Below, piece after piece: positions 57,265 to 64,000 of a stretch of 64,000 nucleotides of DNA. The translations under genes were made by a program, and so were the position numbers. Source of the DNA: Sva-07 sp963752815 (GTDB lineage: Bacteria; Actinomycetota; Acidimicrobiia; Acidimicrobiales; Ilumatobacteraceae). The stretch covers positions 90,410 through 154,409 of the forward strand of contig CAVVZI010000013.1 of NCBI GenBank assembly GCA_963752815.1. The letters are read 5' to 3'. The number at the start of each line of letters is the position of its first letter. Positions within the stretch are counted from its first letter, which is position 1. The notes below the pieces were generated by a model, which was not told where the DNA came from, did no database searches, and saw only the letters and a program-made list of their open reading frames with translations.

Positions 57265-58707
57265 GTGTCGCTGCGTACACGTCTGCTGCTGGCGGTCCTC
57301 GCCGCGTCGGTGACCGGGCTGGCGATCGCCGGCGTGCTGACCTTCACGCTGGTCACCCGAGCGCAGCTCGAACAGGTCGACCAGGAGCTGGAACGCGCCC
57401 ACCCTCCGATCGAACGCGCGGCCGCCAGCACCTTCGACCGCGAACGGGCGATCCGTGAAGCGGCCCCCGGCTTCTTCGTCGAGTTGCGGGACCCGGAGGG
57501 CGAGAGTTCCACGGTGATCGCGCTGCAGCGGCCCGGTGAGGACGCCGTGTCGGTCGCCGTGGCCGATCTGCCCGAACCCGAGTCCGAATCCGGCGGTGAT
57601 GGTCGGGGCCGGCGGGGCGACGACGAGGCGGTGTACACGTCGGTTGCCTCGACCGGCGATCATGGGTTGCGCGTGCGGGTGTCTCGCCAGTCCGACGGCA
57701 GCATCCTGATCATCGGCCGATCGCTCCAGTCGATCGAAGACACCAGGGAGCGACTGCTGGTGGTGCTGGTCACCGCGAGTGCGGGTGCCGTCTTGGTTGC
57801 CGGTCTGCTCGGGGCGTGGCTCGTGCGGGTCGGACTGCGCCCGCTCACCGCCGTCGAGCGGGCGGCGAGCGAGATCTCCGACGTCGACCTCGACCAACGG
57901 GTTCCGGGCGACGGCACGAGCACTGAGGTCGGTCGCCTGGCGACCGCGATCAACCACATGCTCGACCGGCTGCAGGGAGCGATGAACCAGCGCGAGCAGG
58001 ACGTCGTGTCGTTGCAGGAGTCGGAGGGTCGGATGCGCCAGTTCGTCGCCGACGCCTCGCACGAACTTCGAACGCCGATCACCGCGACGGCCGCGTACGC
58101 GGAGCTGTTCGAACGCGGCGCGAAGGATCGACCTGACGATCTCGAGCGGGCGATGACCGGCATCCGCTCGGAGACGTCGCGGATGGCCGACCTCGTCGAG
58201 GATCTGTTGCTGCTCGCCCAGCTCGATGAGCAACGTCCGATCACGAGAACGCCCGTCGACCTGGCCGCCGTGGCCTTCGAGTCGGTCGACGCGGCCACCG
58301 CGGTGGCACCCGACCGTCCGGTGCGGTTGCGTGTCGACGACGTCGCCGTCGTGATCGGCGACCCGAGTCGCCTTCGCCAGGTGCTGGACAATCTGCTGGC
58401 GAACGTGCGCACCCACACTCCGCCGGCGACGCCGTGTTCGCTCACGGTGCGCCGTGAGGGCGACGAAGCGGTCGTCATCGTCGCCGACGAGGGTCCCGGG
58501 ATGAACTCGGGCGACGCGGCGCGAGCCTTCGATCGCTTCCATCGTGCCGACACGTCCCGAACCCGCGCGTCGGGCGGATCCGGTCTCGGTCTGTCGATCG
58601 TCGCCGCGATAGTCGCCGCGCACGACGGCTCGGTCGCGATGTCGTCGGCGCCCGGCGCCGGCACCACGGTCACCATTCGCATCCCCATCGCCGAGGACAC
58701 ATCGTGA
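57265..58707 (+). CDS. Sensor histidine kinase
   Basis: 480 residues from a GTG start. TM1 (about 7-30), an extracytoplasmic sensor region of about 130 residues rich in Glu/Gly, TM2 (about 163-188), HAMP ('RPLTAVERAASEISDVDLDQRV'), HisKA with His266 in 'DASHELRTPI', and a HATPase domain with 'QVLDNLLANVRTHTP' (N box), 'DEGPGM' and 'GGSGLGLSIVAAIV' (G boxes). It phosphorylates the adjacent regulator. The signal is unknown. Its last four bases (ATGA) overlap the start of the ferric-reductase-like gene, tying the two-component system to the electron-transfer genes. Confidence 0.95.
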   Translation: MSLRTRLLLAVLAASVTGLAIAGVLTFTLVTRAQLEQVDQELERAHPPIERAAASTFDRERAIREAAPGFFVELRDPEGESSTVIALQRPGEDAVSVAVADLPEPESESGGDGRGRRGDDEAVYTSVASTGDHGLRVRVSRQSDGSILIIGRSLQSIEDTRERLLVVLVTASAGAVLVAGLLGAWLVRVGLRPLTAVERAASEISDVDLDQRVPGDGTSTEVGRLATAINHMLDRLQGAMNQREQDVVSLQESEGRMRQFVADASHELRTPITATAAYAELFERGAKDRPDDLERAMTGIRSETSRMADLVEDLLLLAQLDEQRPITRTPVDLAAVAFESVDAATAVAPDRPVRLRVDDVAVVIGDPSRLRQVLDNLLANVRTHTPPATPCSLTVRREGDEAVVIVADEGPGMNSGDAARAFDRFHRADTSRTRASGGSGLGLSIVAAIVAAHDGSVAMSSAPGAGTTVTIRIPIAEDTS

Positions 58708-59255
58708 ACGACGTCGTGTGGTATCTGAGCCGAGCGACCGGCATCGTCGCGGCCGTCCTCGCGGTCGCCGCGCTCGCCGGCGGGTTCCTCTTCTCCGCCC
58801 GGGAGACCGGTACACGGCGCCGTCCGGCGTGGTGGCTCGACCTGCACAACTGGCTGGGCGGGCTGACGCTGATCTTCACGATCGCCCATGTGGTGATCGC
58901 CTACCTCGACAGCGACACGGGCCTCAGCCTGGCGAGCCTGTTCGTTCCCGGCGTGGCGTCATCGCAACGGCTGGCGGTTGCGTGGGGCGTCATCGCGACG
59001 TACCTGTTCGCGACTACGGTGCTGTCGTCGTGGCCACGCAAGCGGTTCGCCCGCAGGACCTGGCGCATCGTGCACCTCGGATCCGTTCTCGGTGTCGCTC
59101 TCGCCCTGGTGCACGCCTACCAGATGGGCACCGACGGGACGGAACGAGCGTTCCGGATCGGCATGCTGCTGCTCGTCGCGATCGGGACCTACACGCTGTT
59201 CATCCGGCTGGTCGGGGTCCTCGTCCAACGCCGCGACGCCGCCCGCGCCGATTGA
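58704..59255 (+). CDS. Ferric-reductase-like bis-heme membrane protein
   Basis: 183 residues, with five to six hydrophobic helices. Two helices carry His pairs at heme-ligand spacing: His48/His62 ('LHNWLGGLTLIFTIAHVV') and His124/His137 ('VHLGSVLGVALALVHAYQ'), as in ferric-reductase-like transmembrane domain proteins that hold two stacked b hemes. It lacks the cytosolic FAD/NADPH domains of full ferric reductases, so electrons must come from another partner. Translation is coupled to the kinase (ATGA). The next gene encodes an exported FMN-binding protein, the likely electron acceptor. I infer transmembrane electron transfer. Confidence 0.8.
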   Translation: MNDVVWYLSRATGIVAAVLAVAALAGGFLFSARETGTRRRPAWWLDLHNWLGGLTLIFTIAHVVIAYLDSDTGLSLASLFVPGVASSQRLAVAWGVIATYLFATTVLSSWPRKRFARRTWRIVHLGSVLGVALALVHAYQMGTDGTERAFRIGMLLLVAIGTYTLFIRLVGVLVQRRDAARAD

Positions 59256-59263
59256 GATTCACA

Positions 59264-59281
59264 GGTGGCACACAGGCCACC
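59264..59281. other. 18-bp hairpin between heme and flavin genes
   Basis: GGTGGC-ACACAG-GCCACC, a perfect 6-bp stem 38 bp before the FMN-binding protein start. It could adjust expression between the two genes or act as an operator. Confidence 0.35.
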
Positions 59282-59319
59282 CCCACCTCGGCCCGAGCCT
59301 CGTCTGGCTGAATGAACGC

Positions 59320-60048
59320 ATGGAAACGTCGAGGACCCACCGACCGGCCCAACGCCCGCCCCAACCCGACCAGGCGGCGCGGCTCGCCGCACTGAGCGCA
59401 CGGGCCGTGAGCCCACCACCTTTCCCACCCGGCCCGACGACCCCGCCGCAGGACAAACGACCTCGGCCGCGCCGGCGACATGCCGCCCGCGGGGCACGAG
59501 CGACCGCCCTCGGCCTGAGCCTCGCCTCCACCGGCGCGCTCGCCACACTCTTCGCCTTCACCGAAGGCGGGGCGTCCGGGAGCGGCAACCAGGTGGCCGC
59601 CGCGAGCGTCGTCGTCGGTACTCCGTCGGCCTCGACGGTCACCACGCCGGCGTCGAGCCAACCGGCCACGACCGCGCCGGTGACCACCACACCGACCGTC
59701 GCGACCTCGGCGCCCGCAACCACCGCGACGCCCGCCAACACGGGAGCCACGACCGTGGTCGACGGTGCGGTGTTCCAGAACAAGTGGGGCGATGTCCAGG
59801 TCGAGGTCACCTTCGCCGCCGACGGCTCGATCGCCGAGGTCACCACCCTGAAGACCCCCTACGTCGACAACAAGAGCGTCCGCATCAATCAACGGGCCGT
59901 ACCGCAGTTGAACTCCGAAGCACTCACGGTCCAGAGCGCCGACGTCGACACCGTGTCCGGTGCCACCTACACGAGCAACGACTACCGCCGATCGCTCCAA
60001 TCCGCCATCGACGCCGCCAACGCAGCCGGGATCACCACGATCGGCTGA
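59320..60048 (+). CDS. Exported FMN-binding-domain protein with flavinylation motif
   Basis: 242 residues from the ATG at 59320. A basic, Pro-rich cytosolic N-terminus (residues 1-60) precedes a single membrane helix (about 62-82) and a Thr/Ala/Pro linker (about 105-145). The C-terminal FMN-bind domain ends with 'DTVSGATYTS', in which Thr216 of S-G-A-T is the site that ApbE links to FMN through a phosphoester. It is predicted to be anchored in the membrane with the flavin outside. The next gene is apbE, overlapping by one base (TGATG), which strongly supports this modification. Confidence 0.88.
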   Translation: METSRTHRPAQRPPQPDQAARLAALSARAVSPPPFPPGPTTPPQDKRPRPRRRHAARGARATALGLSLASTGALATLFAFTEGGASGSGNQVAAASVVVGTPSASTVTTPASSQPATTAPVTTTPTVATSAPATTATPANTGATTVVDGAVFQNKWGDVQVEVTFAADGSIAEVTTLKTPYVDNKSVRINQRAVPQLNSEALTVQSADVDTVSGATYTSNDYRRSLQSAIDAANAAGITTIG

Positions 60049-60938
60049 TGAGCACACCGGCTGCTCCTGCCGCCCGGCTCCACCACGTCGAACTCGTGAT
60101 GGGCACCGCGGTGTCGTTCGACATCCGCGACAGCGTCGCCGAGCGCGGCGGTCTCGATACGGCCATCGCCTGGTTGCACCACGTCGACCAGACGTTCAGC
60201 CCGTACATCCCGGACAGCCCGATCTCCCGGCTCGGCCGCGGCGAACTCACACTCGATGACGTCGACGACGAAATCACCGGCGTGCTCCTGGAATGCGAGC
60301 AGCTGCGGGCCGACACCGACGGCGCCTTCGACGCGTTCGCCGTGCCGGCGCCGAACGGCACGATGCTCGACCCCTCCGGTTACGTCAAGGGCTGGTCGAT
60401 CGAACGCGCCGCAACCATCCTCGAAGCCGCCGGTCACACCGACTTCACGATCAACGCCGGTGGCGACATCGCCGTCCGCGGACACGCTGCACCCGACACG
60501 CCGTGGGCGATCGGCGTGCGTCATCCCGATGATCGGAGCCAGCTGGCGATGGTCCTCGACGTCATCGGTCCCGCCGCGGTAGCCACCTCAGCCACCTACG
60601 AGCGCGGCGCCCACATCGTCGACCCACGGACCGGCCAACCGACCACCGACCTCGCCAGCGTCACGGTCGTCGGACCGGATCTCACCAACGTCGACGCCTA
60701 CGCCACCGCGATCTTCGTCATGGGACTCCGCGGCCTCCACTGGCTCGCCAAACACCCCGGGTACGACGCCATGGCGATCACCCACGATGACCGGGTTCAC
60801 CTGACACCCGGCTTCGACGGATGGCGACGCGTCGCGACAGGGCCAATCGGGCGGCTGAAGTCGCTGGGAATCAGGTTGCACCGTGTTCCTGTTCGGTTCA
60901 TAGTGGAACCCGACGGAACGATGGTGACATCGTCATAG
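60048..60938 (+). CDS. apbE: FAD:protein FMN transferase (ApbE)
   Basis: 296 residues. Attaches FMN from FAD to Thr in the S-G-A-T motif of exported proteins. Conserved blocks: 'MGTAVSFDIRD', 'SPYIPDSPISRLGRGE', 'DAFAV', 'DPSGYVKGWSIERAA', 'FTINAGGDIAVRG' and 'YERGAHIVDPRTGQP', plus the metal-binding 'NVDAYATAIFVMG'. No lipoprotein signal is visible, so the action may be cytosolic or membrane-associated before export of the substrate. It is coupled to the FMN-binding gene by a TGATG overlap. The C-terminus ('RFIVEPDGTMVTSS') extends slightly beyond the usual end. Confidence 0.93.
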   Translation: MSTPAAPAARLHHVELVMGTAVSFDIRDSVAERGGLDTAIAWLHHVDQTFSPYIPDSPISRLGRGELTLDDVDDEITGVLLECEQLRADTDGAFDAFAVPAPNGTMLDPSGYVKGWSIERAATILEAAGHTDFTINAGGDIAVRGHAAPDTPWAIGVRHPDDRSQLAMVLDVIGPAAVATSATYERGAHIVDPRTGQPTTDLASVTVVGPDLTNVDAYATAIFVMGLRGLHWLAKHPGYDAMAITHDDRVHLTPGFDGWRRVATGPIGRLKSLGIRLHRVPVRFIVEPDGTMVTSS

Positions 60939-60969
60939 CGGAGGGCGAAGCCGCAATGTGATCGGTTGT

Positions 60970-61024
60970 ACCCGCACGGGCGGGTGCCGACCTGTTGCGG
61001 GCCGTCTCCCCTACGGACAGGGGG
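60970..61024. promoter_or_regulatory. Two hairpins in the multicopper-oxidase leader
   Basis: ACCCGC-ACGG-GCGGGT (60970-60985) is a perfect 6-bp stem. Further on, CCCCT (61008-61012) pairs with AGGGG (61019-61023). AGGGGG is also the Shine-Dalgarno of the ATG at 61033, so the second hairpin would hide the ribosome site. The G/C-run palindrome is also reminiscent of copper-sensor operators, which I cannot test here. Confidence 0.4.
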
Positions 61025-61032
61025 TAGACACA

Positions 61033-63245
61033 ATGGAATCGGTTCATGAGCCTTTGGACGGCGTGAATCAGAAGCCACGGGTGGCACGGCGCGAGTTCTT
61101 GCGCCTCGGTGCGATCGGTGGCGCCGCGGTGGCCGCCGGTGCCGTCGCTGCGACGTGGGCGCCAAGTCTTCGTCAGCGCGGTCTGTTGTCACCCGACGGG
61201 GTGTTCGACGCGGCCTCGATCGCGTGGGCGGACTCGTTGTACGTCGAGGCGTTCCCGACGAGCCCGTTGATCCTGAACCCGTTCAGTGATCCGTTGGTGA
61301 TCCCGCCGGCATTGCTGCCCGACCTCGACTTCGCGAACTGGGCGAACCCGCCCGGGCCGGGTGACGGTCAGCAGAGCTCGCTCGGGAACGCGAAGCATCA
61401 GCGGTGGTGCGGCGACGGCACGGGCGGGGCGACGAGTCCGTTGGTGTACAGGATCGAGTTGAAGGTCGACGAGCACTGGTTCACGACGTCGCAGGTGTTG
61501 CCGATCGACAAGGACGGCAAGCCGACCGGGTCGTTCGATGCGTCCGGCAAGAGGGTCCCCGCCGGCCCGCGCCCCTTGCCGGCGAGCACGATCTACGGGT
61601 TCAACGGGACGTTCCCGGGGCCGATGATCAACGCCGAGTACGGCCAGCCGAATCTGGTGCGGTTCGTCAACAACCTCGACGAGGACAACGGTCTGGATCG
61701 CCAGGACTTCGGTTCTCCTGGCGACCGTTCGGACGACTATTCGTTCCTGACCCACCTCCACAACGGGCACAATGCACCGGAGAGTGACGGCAACCCCGCT
61801 TACACGTTGACTCGCCTCGGGAATCACGGGTATCCGGCGCAAGCGTGGGTCGACAACCTGTATCTGAACTGGCCGGCAGGTGGCGACGACCGAGAGAAGC
61901 AGAGCTTCCTGTGGTTCCACGATCACCGCATGGATCACACCGGGTCCAACGTCTACAAGGGGATGGTCGGGTTGTACCCGATCTATGACCCGGGTGTGGA
62001 TTGCGGTGATGAGACGAAGGGATTGCGGCTGCCCGGTGTGCGCACCGATCACGACGGCACGTTCGATGTGAAGTACGACATCCCGCTGGCGTTCTACGAC
62101 GCCCGCTTGGATGACGGCGTGACGATCCACCAGGACTTCCACGACGGAATGGGCGAGTTCCCGGCGGCGAGGAACCCGCGGACCCATCCGGAGTGGTGGG
62201 GCAAGACCTTCTACAAGCACTTCCCGAGCCATGGGTTCGTGGGGGATCTGTTCACGGTCAACGGCACCGCCTATCCCGTGTTGGAAGTCGAGCGGCGCAA
62301 GTACCGGTTCCGGTTTCTCAACGCTTCGGTCGCTCGCATCTACGACTTCCAGCTGATGAGCTCGACCAGGGGGCCCAAGGCGGCCCGCGATCTGGGATAC
62401 CAGGGCGACGAACTGCAGGGCCAGTATCGGATCCCCGATGGTCAGCAGTGCATGCGGTTCACCCAGATCGCCACCGAAGGTGGACTGTTGCCGGCACCGA
62501 TCCCGCGGGACAACTTCGAGTGTTGGCCGGCCAAGCGGGTGGAGGTGATCATCGACTTCACCAAGTTCCAGGACGGCACGCCGACCACCGCAGGCAAAGA
62601 CGTGGTCTACCTGACGAACACGATGAAGATGACCGAACGGTCGCATGTGGGACAAGTCGTCCCGGTTCTCGCCCGACCCGAACTACAAGATCCCGATGCT
62701 GAAGTTCGTCATCGCCGGCGACCCCCCGAAGGATCAGCCGGACCAGAGCGTGATTCCCACCTACATGCGAGACGTGCCGCCGGTCCCGTCGAACTTGAAG
62801 GACATGCTGAACAACCGGTTGGTGTTCGAGCTGCAGCGCGGCAGCGGCGGCGGCGAGGTCGAGTGGTTGATCAACGGCCAGGCCTTCGACCCGGCCACCG
62901 TGGCGCGCAGCATGAAGAACCCGGCCGGCAAGACGCCGTTGGCGCAATTTCGGAAGGGACAGCTTCAGCGTCTGGGAGCTCCGCAACGGCAGCGGTGGCT
63001 GGGTGCACCCGATGCACATGCACCAGGAAGAACACCGCGTCGTCATGCGCAACGGCAAACCGGCAACCGGTCCGACGCCGGCCCACCCCGATGGTCAAGG
63101 CAAAGAGGACGTCATTACGCTCGATCCGGGCGAATCGGTGATCATCTACCGCGGGTTCCGCGACTTCGTCGGGCCGTACGTCGCCCATTGCCACAACCTG
63201 GCCCACGAGGACCACGCGATGATGTTCGGCTGGGAGATCACCTGA
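61033..63245 (+). CDS. Tat-exported multicopper oxidase (CotA/laccase-like), two frame breaks
   Basis: About 737 residues from the ATG at 61033, with breaks near 62645 and 62955. The leader has the twin-arginine motif ARREFLRLG followed by a hydrophobic Ala/Gly stretch, so the folded, copper-loaded enzyme is exported. All four copper blocks are present: 'HLHNGHN', 'WFHDHRMDHTG', 'HPMHMHQEEH' and 'HCHNLAHEDHAMM'. The overall layout, with 'IYGFNGTFPGPMI' and long insertions, fits the CotA/phenoxazinone-synthase/bilirubin-oxidase group. Its role may be oxidation of metals or phenolics. It follows apbE by 94 bp in the same direction. Confidence 0.88.
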
Positions 63246-63284
63246 CCGTCCTCGGACCGGCTCCCGCTGTCAGGTGGGACGGTC
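63244..63284. terminator. Hairpin between multicopper oxidase and cupin genes
   Basis: GACCGTCC (63244-63251) pairs with GGACGGTC (63277-63284) across a 25-nt loop, between convergent genes. A moderate candidate for termination in both directions. Confidence 0.4.
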
Positions 63285-63665
63285 GGGGGTGTGGTCGGTC
63301 GGTTGTGGTGTGACGCTGAGAACCTTGACCTCTTCGGGAGTCTCGAAGCGGTGCCAGGTGCCCCGAGGTACCACCACGAATTCACCCGCCCGCAGCGTGG
63401 CCGGGTGCTCCGTCTCACCGTCGAGGAAGAAGATGGTGGTGGAGCCGTCGACGACCATGACGATCTCGTCGCCGACGGTGTGGCGTTCCCATTCGCTGGT
63501 TCCGGCCCAGTGGCCGACGAAGATTGCGCCATCTCGGTAGGCAGACAACCGCTTGAACGCGTCCGCCGAATCTTCGCCCACGCCGGCCGGCGTGCGGTCC
63601 GGAAGGAACGTGAGCTGAGCGATCGCCTCGTTGATCGAAATCGGGACCGGCTGACCCTCTGCCAC
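63270..63665 (-). CDS. Cupin-domain protein
   Basis: 131 residues. Single cupin barrel: motif 1 region 'GTSEWERHTVGDEIVMVVDGSTTIFFLDG' and motif 2 'LRAGEFVVVPRGTWHRFETPEEV', with His residues in place for a metal. Motif 1 is imperfect, with 'EWERHTVGDEIVMVVDG' standing for the usual G(X)5HXH(X)3,4E(X)6G. No signal peptide. Function is unknown; it could be a sugar or small-molecule isomerase or a binding protein. It converges on the multicopper oxidase. Confidence 0.8.
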   Translation of the reverse strand: MAEGQPVPISINEAIAQLTFLPDRTPAGVGEDSADAFKRLSAYRDGAIFVGHWAGTSEWERHTVGDEIVMVVDGSTTIFFLDGETEHPATLRAGEFVVVPRGTWHRFETPEEVKVLSVTPQPTDHTPDRPT

Positions 63666-63865
63666 GTGTCGAGACTATTCGCCACTGCGCAGCCGAAAGA
63701 CCGTACGCAGAAAGGCGCTCGGACCCATTGTGCGGATACGAAAACTGTCAATCCGGCTTGCCTCGGACGCAAGCTGAGTTGACGTTCGATCGCTTTCTCA
63801 CCCCTCGTCATGGGCAAGGCGTGGGTGCCGTCGCCAACGCGAGTACTTCTTCGATGCTCGGGCGA

Positions 63866-64000
63866 TCAATGGTCGTGTCGGTGGTGGAGATCCGGGACGT
63901 GTGAGTGCGCGTGCACGAGTTGATCGTGTTCGTGGACGTGACTGTGCCGTCCGACGAAACCATCGGCGTGGTGATGGTTGTGATGTCCGTCGGTGTGCTC
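63866..64000 (-). CDS. C-terminal fragment of a histidine-rich protein (runs off window)
   Basis: An open frame from the window edge to a TGA at 63866 encodes 44 residues, 17 of them His, with several H-x-H and HH steps ('HVHEHD', 'HAHSH') and scattered Asp/Glu. Such tails are common in zinc, nickel or cobalt transporters and metallochaperones. The identity of the parent protein lies outside the window. I infer metal binding. The 200 bp between it and the cupin gene holds no gene I can support. Confidence 0.6.
   Translation of the reverse strand, partial: EHTDGHHNHHHADGFVGRHSHVHEHDQLVHAHSHVPDLHHRHDH

Noticed and set aside
63666..63865. A gene between the cupin and the His-rich fragment
   Set aside because: A plus-strand frame continues through here from 63291 but is antisense to the cupin gene and has no ribosome site or recognisable domain.

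Overview
This is a gene-dense, roughly 68-70% GC window with about 50 protein genes and no gene-free gap longer than about 230 bp. The style points to an actinobacterium, most likely of the Acidimicrobiia (Ilumatobacter-like): a luciferase-like F420-type oxidoreductase, many lipoproteins with Thr/Ala/Pro-rich linkers, repeated 'RLVDTR' secreted domains, GTG/TTG starts, and DUF6325-SHOCT pairs. This placement is an inference. I saw no rRNA, tRNA, CRISPR array, prophage or insertion sequence.

Sequence quality matters here. At least 14 conserved genes are split by one to five frame changes each, about 28 in total. In every case the continuation is intact in another frame and no in-frame stop interrupts a core motif. 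Unpolished 1-base indels explain this better than gene decay, so I annotate each split gene as a single CDS and give approximate break points.

Layout. 0-25 kb: a partial DUF559-type protein, secreted alpha/beta hydrolases, an eIF2B-like protein, helicase HrpB, class I fumarase, a TAP-like peptidase, an ABC-F ATPase, an SGNH lipoprotein, MscL, an SDR, an LLM oxidoreductase, a beta-propeller lipoprotein, a secreted arylsulfotransferase carrying three 'VDTR' repeats, and glutaminyl-tRNA synthetase. 25-35 kb: a cupredoxin-multicopper oxidase fusion divergent from an acyl-CoA ligase, then a galactoside locus (GH2 beta-galactosidase divergent from GH36 alpha-galactosidase, the latter overlapping a Na+/H+-type antiporter). 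35-56 kb: an island of arginine fermentation and ion transport. It holds the operon argF-arcC-arcA-small membrane ORF-YfcC carrier-P-type ATPase, a divergent DUF6325-SHOCT-ThrE operon, a second DUF6325-SHOCT pair, an APC permease behind a MalT-type LuxR regulator, and a second P-type ATPase divergent from that regulator. 56-64 kb: an OmpR-type two-component system co-directional with a bis-heme ferric-reductase-like membrane protein, an FMN-binding protein with a flavinylation motif, ApbE, and a Tat-exported multicopper oxidase. Together these resemble an exported flavin/heme/copper electron-transfer set. The window ends in the C-terminus of a very histidine-rich protein.

Non-coding features include a family of perfect long palindromes (three copies, compensatory changes between arms), a second palindrome family downstream of genes (three units), paired 18-bp inverted repeats in front of the arginine operon, a triple 11-bp-spaced GCTGTG array in front of the response regulator, and a 59-codon membrane ORF translationally coupled to the YfcC carrier.
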